Shown piece after piece: positions 60,615 to 64,000 of a DNA stretch of 64,000 nucleotides (position 1 is the stretch's first letter; each line of letters opens with the position of its first letter). The stretch lies in contig JAVVEH010000001.1 of NCBI GenBank assembly GCA_032251435.1, positions 1 through 64,000 on the forward strand, read 5' to 3'. Source of the stretch: JAVVEH01 sp032251435 (GTDB lineage: Bacteria; Verrucomicrobiota; Lentisphaeria; Oligosphaerales; MVZH01). The translations under genes and the position numbers were made by a program. The notes under the pieces are model-generated. The model was not told the DNA's origin, did no database searches, and was given only the letters and a program-made list of their open reading frames with translations.

Positions 60615-63195
60615 ATGTCGAGGCGACAGGCGGCGCAAAAGTCCGTGGCGCCATATCAAGATGGTGTCACGATTTTCCGCGTTCCCGCTCCCGGTAGCGT
60701 TGGGGGGGCAGGTCGTAGCGCCGTTTGAACTGGAAAAGGTGACGATGAAAGATAACGTATTTCCAGGCGCCGATGAGTCGACGCCATCCCTAGCCCAGTA
60801 TTTCAGTTGGATCAACCACACCAACGAAGGGCCGACCGAGAAGCAGACGCTGGCGAATCTGGCCTTTTTCCAGTGGATGCGCGACGCGTTCGGCATGAAA
60901 CTGGATATCTATGCTTTCGATGCCGGCGCGATCGATGGCGCCGGCTTCTACGGCTCGATGAAATCCGAGCGCTTCAAACGTCAGTTTCCGAACGGCTTCG
61001 GCCCGATTGCGGAAGCCGCGGCGCGGTTCGGCTGCCGGCTGGGCATCTGGGGCGGCCCGGACGGATTCGGCGATACCGAGGAGGAGGCGCGCGAGCGGAT
61101 CGAGCGGATGGTCAGCCTGTGCCGTGACTACAACTTCCAGCTCTTCAAGTTCGACTCCGTCTGCGGCAGACTAAGGCCGGAGAAGGTGAAATACTTCATC
61201 GAGATGATGACCGAATGCCGGAAGCACTCGCCAGATTTAATTCTCCTCAATCATCGACTGGACCTTGGCGAAGGGCTGCCGCATGCCACCACCTTCCTGT
61301 GGGAGGGCATGGAGATGTACACGGATGTCTATCTCCCGAATCCCGTGCCGGGCATCCACAACCGGGTGGGGGAAATCAGCCGCGGGCTGCCGCCCGAGTT
61401 GAGACGGCTGACTGAAGATCACGGTGTCTGCCTGTCATCGAGTCTGGACTACTGGGAGGACTCCCTGATCCAGCAGGCATTCAACCGGTCGCTCATTCTG
61501 GCGCCCGAGATTTACGGCAGTCCCTGGCTGCTGCGGGATGACGAGTTTCCGCGTCTGGCCCGGATCTACAATCTACACCGGCGTTACCGGGACATCCTCG
61601 TCAACGGCATGCTCCTGCCGGAGGAGATATATGGCAGGGACGCAGTGAGTCGTGGTAGTGATAACACCCGGTTTATATCGTTGCGCAACCTGGGCTGGGA
61701 GCGGGTGTCCATACTCGTGAAACTCGACGAAACCATTGGTCTGGCGAAAGCGGACCGGGTCGAGGCGCGCCGGATGCACCCGCGCGAGACGATCCTGGGC
61801 CAGTTTGCCTGGGGCGAGACCGTCGAGGTCGAAATCGAACCGTTCCGCGCCTGCCTCGTGATGGTCAGCACAGCGGCTATTTCCGAGATCGGGTTCCATG
61901 GCTGCGATGGCGAAATCATCAAGGACAAGGCGGGCGAGGATGCTGTTGTCAAACTCTATGGCCTGCCCGGCACATCAGCCACCGTTAGGTTGATCACCGC
62001 AGGTTCTCCTGTGACAAACCTTGTCCCGAGCCAAAATCCGTCCGACTACTCCCCTGCCCCACTCTGTTCGGATCGGGGATTACGGATTTCCATGCCGGGC
62101 TATGCCTCGGCAATCTGTGACGGCGAGAATGCCGACGCCCTTCTTGGCGACACCGGTATGGAGATCGCCTTTGCCGGCGAGCCGGTCAAGGAACACTGGC
62201 ATCGCAAACTCGCTGACTTGAAAATGACGCAAATACCCGACGACGCGGCCGGGCTGTACGAGGCCACGGTCTTCTCCGCCGACAACAACGCGCTGGAGGC
62301 GCGCTGCCTTGACCGCTCCGGCCCGACCTCGATCCCCCAGGTGCGGGCGGCGCGCGACGCTTTCTTCACCCAGGAGATCTTTCTGGAGCGGGGTCTGTGG
62401 GACAAGCATCTTTTCGATGATGCCCCCGAGACCTTCTTCGCCGTCAGCCGTCGGCACGGAGAGTTGCGGATTGGCCGGAACGCGTTTCGACTCGACCTGG
62501 GTATCGTGGAAAAGGTGGACACGCTCGTCTTTGAGACGGAAAATAGCTACAACATGCAGCCGGTTAAGAATCACGAGGCGGTCCGGGGCTACGTCTCCGC
62601 CGATCTTCGGGAATGGACCATCGTCAGGGGATTTGCCGAGTTCGACATCATGTTTGACCTCACATCCGCGCCCCCGTTTCGTTATTTCAAGATGGTTCCT
62701 TGTCCGGAGCGGATCAACGAGGTCAAGGGCTACCGGAACGGGACTTTGCTTGACCGGTCTGGCTGGCGTGCCAGCAATCTGTTCGCGCATGCGTTCGAGG
62801 CGGAGGCGGCCTGGTCGGCGACCGTGACGATTGATCAGGTTTTTCCGGGCGCCTATCTGGTGGTGCCGGTATTCGGTCCGCATGTGCCGGAATCCGTGTA
62901 TGCCGGGGCGCGCTGCGGAGATGAGTATCTCGGGGCGTCGCGGCGGGCGGCCGCATACCCCTGTAATCCGTTCGAATGTTCGGTATCGAGGGGCAAGTGC
63001 TACAGCTATTTCATCCCGCTCGCGCGATGTCATGCCGGCAAGGAGATCGAGGTCTGCCTGCTGGGCAATAAGGATTGCGCGAAAGACGAGTTGACAAGCG
63101 AGGTGTGGGTAACGGCTTACCCGACACCGCATATTGCAAAGACTGTAACGCTAAGAGCTGCCAATATTGGATCAGCAAAGAGTAAAGCCATATGA
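60615..63195 (+). CDS. clan GH-D-like glycosidase, frame interrupted near the 5' end
   Basis: The main frame (from about 60709) encodes an alpha-galactosidase-like barrel: YFSWINHTNEGPTEKQTL, LDIYAFDAGAIDGAGFYGSM, RLGIWGGPDGFGDTEEEA, the nucleophile strand NFQLFKFDSVCG (Lys-x-Asp), and FLWEGMEMYTD, followed by beta-sandwich domains. The likely start is ATG at 60615 in another frame (MSRRQAAQKSVAPYQDGVTI, then FRVPAPGSVGG), which joins the main frame if one G of the seven at 60702-60708 is dropped, giving 859 residues. Otherwise ATG 60744 (AAGGTG upstream) would start a shorter protein. It probably cleaves alpha-galactoside or related links; the family number is uncertain. The next glycosidase overlaps its stop. 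Confidence 0.8.
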
Positions 63196-64000
63196 TGAAG
63201 AAGAAACTCAATAAAAAACATGCCAAAGCCCCCACCCCGCGCCCGCCACTGGGTTGGAACAGTTACGACTGCTACGGTTGCTCCGCCAACCAGCGGGTGG
63301 TCCGCGCCAATCTCGACGCCTTTGCACAGAAACTCAAGCCTGCCGGGTATGCGTATTTCGTCATCGACAACGGCTGGTTTGCCGAATATGCCATCGCCCC
63401 CGGCGAGGAGTTCACGCGGGAGCGGGAGGCAGCGGATATCCGTCTGGACGGTTACGCGCGCCAGCTCCCTTCGAAAGTCTCCTTTCCAGACGGATTGAAG
63501 CCGTTGATCGACTATGCCCACAGTTTGGGCATCAAGTTTGGCGTCCACATGATGCGCGGGATTCCGCGCAAGGCGGTGCAGTTGAATCTGCCAGTACTGA
63601 ACACTGACGTAACCGCCGCCGACATTGCCAATGTCGAGGACACGTGCAAATGGTGCGACTACATGTACGGCGTGAACATGGATCGCCCGGGCGCGCAGGC
63701 CTACTACAACAGCGTCATTGACCAGCTTGCCAGTTGGGGGATTGATTTTATTAAATACGACGATATCCTGCACAAGCCGCGCGAGATCGAGGCGGTGGCC
63801 GAGGCCATCGCCCAATGCGGACGGGATATTGTGCTGAGCCTGTCTCCCGGTGACGCCATGAATCCAGCGGACATCGATGTCTACAGCCGGGCGAATATGT
63901 TCCGGATCACCGGCGACATCTGGGACAAACGAGGCAGTATTGAAAGAAGCTTTAAACGCTGGGAGCAGATCCAGGATATCCGGATGGATGGGCTGTGGCC
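63192..64000 (+). CDS. GH27-like alpha-galactosidase, 3' end beyond the window
   Basis: The frame from ATG at 63192 (or 63195) stays open to the window end, 269 codons. PPLGWNSYDCYGCSANQ is the GH27 opening; GYAYFVIDNGWF, GLKPLIDYAHSLGIKFGVHMMRG, then WGIDFIKYDDIL with the Lys-Tyr-Asp nucleophile, and MFRITGDIWDKRG, where the Asp is the likely acid/base. A signal peptide is not evident; the N-terminus is lysine-rich. The start overlaps the stop of the preceding glycosidase, so both are coupled. It likely frees terminal alpha-D-galactose, or a related sugar such as arabinopyranose or N-acetylgalactosamine. Confidence 0.93.
   Translation, partial: MMKKKLNKKHAKAPTPRPPLGWNSYDCYGCSANQRVVRANLDAFAQKLKPAGYAYFVIDNGWFAEYAIAPGEEFTREREAADIRLDGYARQLPSKVSFPDGLKPLIDYAHSLGIKFGVHMMRGIPRKAVQLNLPVLNTDVTAADIANVEDTCKWCDYMYGVNMDRPGAQAYYNSVIDQLASWGIDFIKYDDILHKPREIEAVAEAIAQCGRDIVLSLSPGDAMNPADIDVYSRANMFRITGDIWDKRGSIERSFKRWEQIQDIRMDGLW

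Overview
The window looks like a metagenome-assembled scaffold from a Gram-negative bacterium of the PVC superphylum (Kiritimatiellota, Lentisphaerota or Verrucomicrobiota-like). The evidence is indirect: two PEP-CTERM exported proteins, two Cys-type sulfatases, two regulators joining a LacI-type sensor to an AraC HTH, a polytopic protein of the DUF6785 kind, RND efflux, and word-like repeats between genes. A 100-N gap (20947-21046) and two genes that each regain their frame when one base is removed from a homopolymer (569-573, 60702-60708) point to assembly or sequencing error, so breakpoints need read support.

Layout. 1-1059: end of an RHS protein with a small membrane protein after it. 1450-5770: dnaK-groES-groEL on the minus strand, ending in an intrinsic terminator, with a perfect sigma-54-type promoter and two enhancer-like palindromes upstream of dnaK. 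6136-9309: a protein with eight zinc-finger-like units and a degenerate SGNH domain, followed by ExbB/TolQ and ExbD/TolR. 9476-9671: tRNA-Leu(UAA) beside a broken copy of itself. 10123-13239: an aromatic amino-acid operon (pheA, tyrA, DAHP synthase-chorismate mutase) behind a Phe/Tyr-rich leader peptide and attenuator. 13440-15799: a stalk-domain protein paired with a radical SAM/SPASM enzyme.

15800-28023 is an accessory region: gene fragments meeting at about 17640, XylR-like regulators, PEP-CTERM proteins, sulfatases, a VapBC pair, tandem duplications, repeats and the assembly gap. 28157-32876 is an RND pump with its adaptor. 33021-45675 is mostly housekeeping: ThiI overlapping a eukaryote-type (ARO7-like) chorismate mutase, rubredoxin, a broken addiction module, a TrpF-like protein, UbiA, RecO, a DUF432-MscS-CorA set, TrmL, PilZ, a transglutaminase-like protein and the Kbl-Tdh threonine pathway.

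45870-56225 holds a DUF6785-type membrane protein, an ArsR-controlled four-domain persulfide enzyme (CoA-disulfide reductase, rhodanese, TusA, DsrE), a HAD phosphatase, a YdbH/AsmA-like giant and an OppC permease. 56317-64000 is a sugar-uptake and degradation locus: a solute-binding protein fused to an OppB permease, L-rhamnose mutarotase, RbsD/FucU, and two clan GH-D-like glycosidases, the last cut by the window end. Together with the sulfatases and XylR-like regulators this suggests a degrader of sulfated, fucose/rhamnose/galactose-containing polysaccharides.
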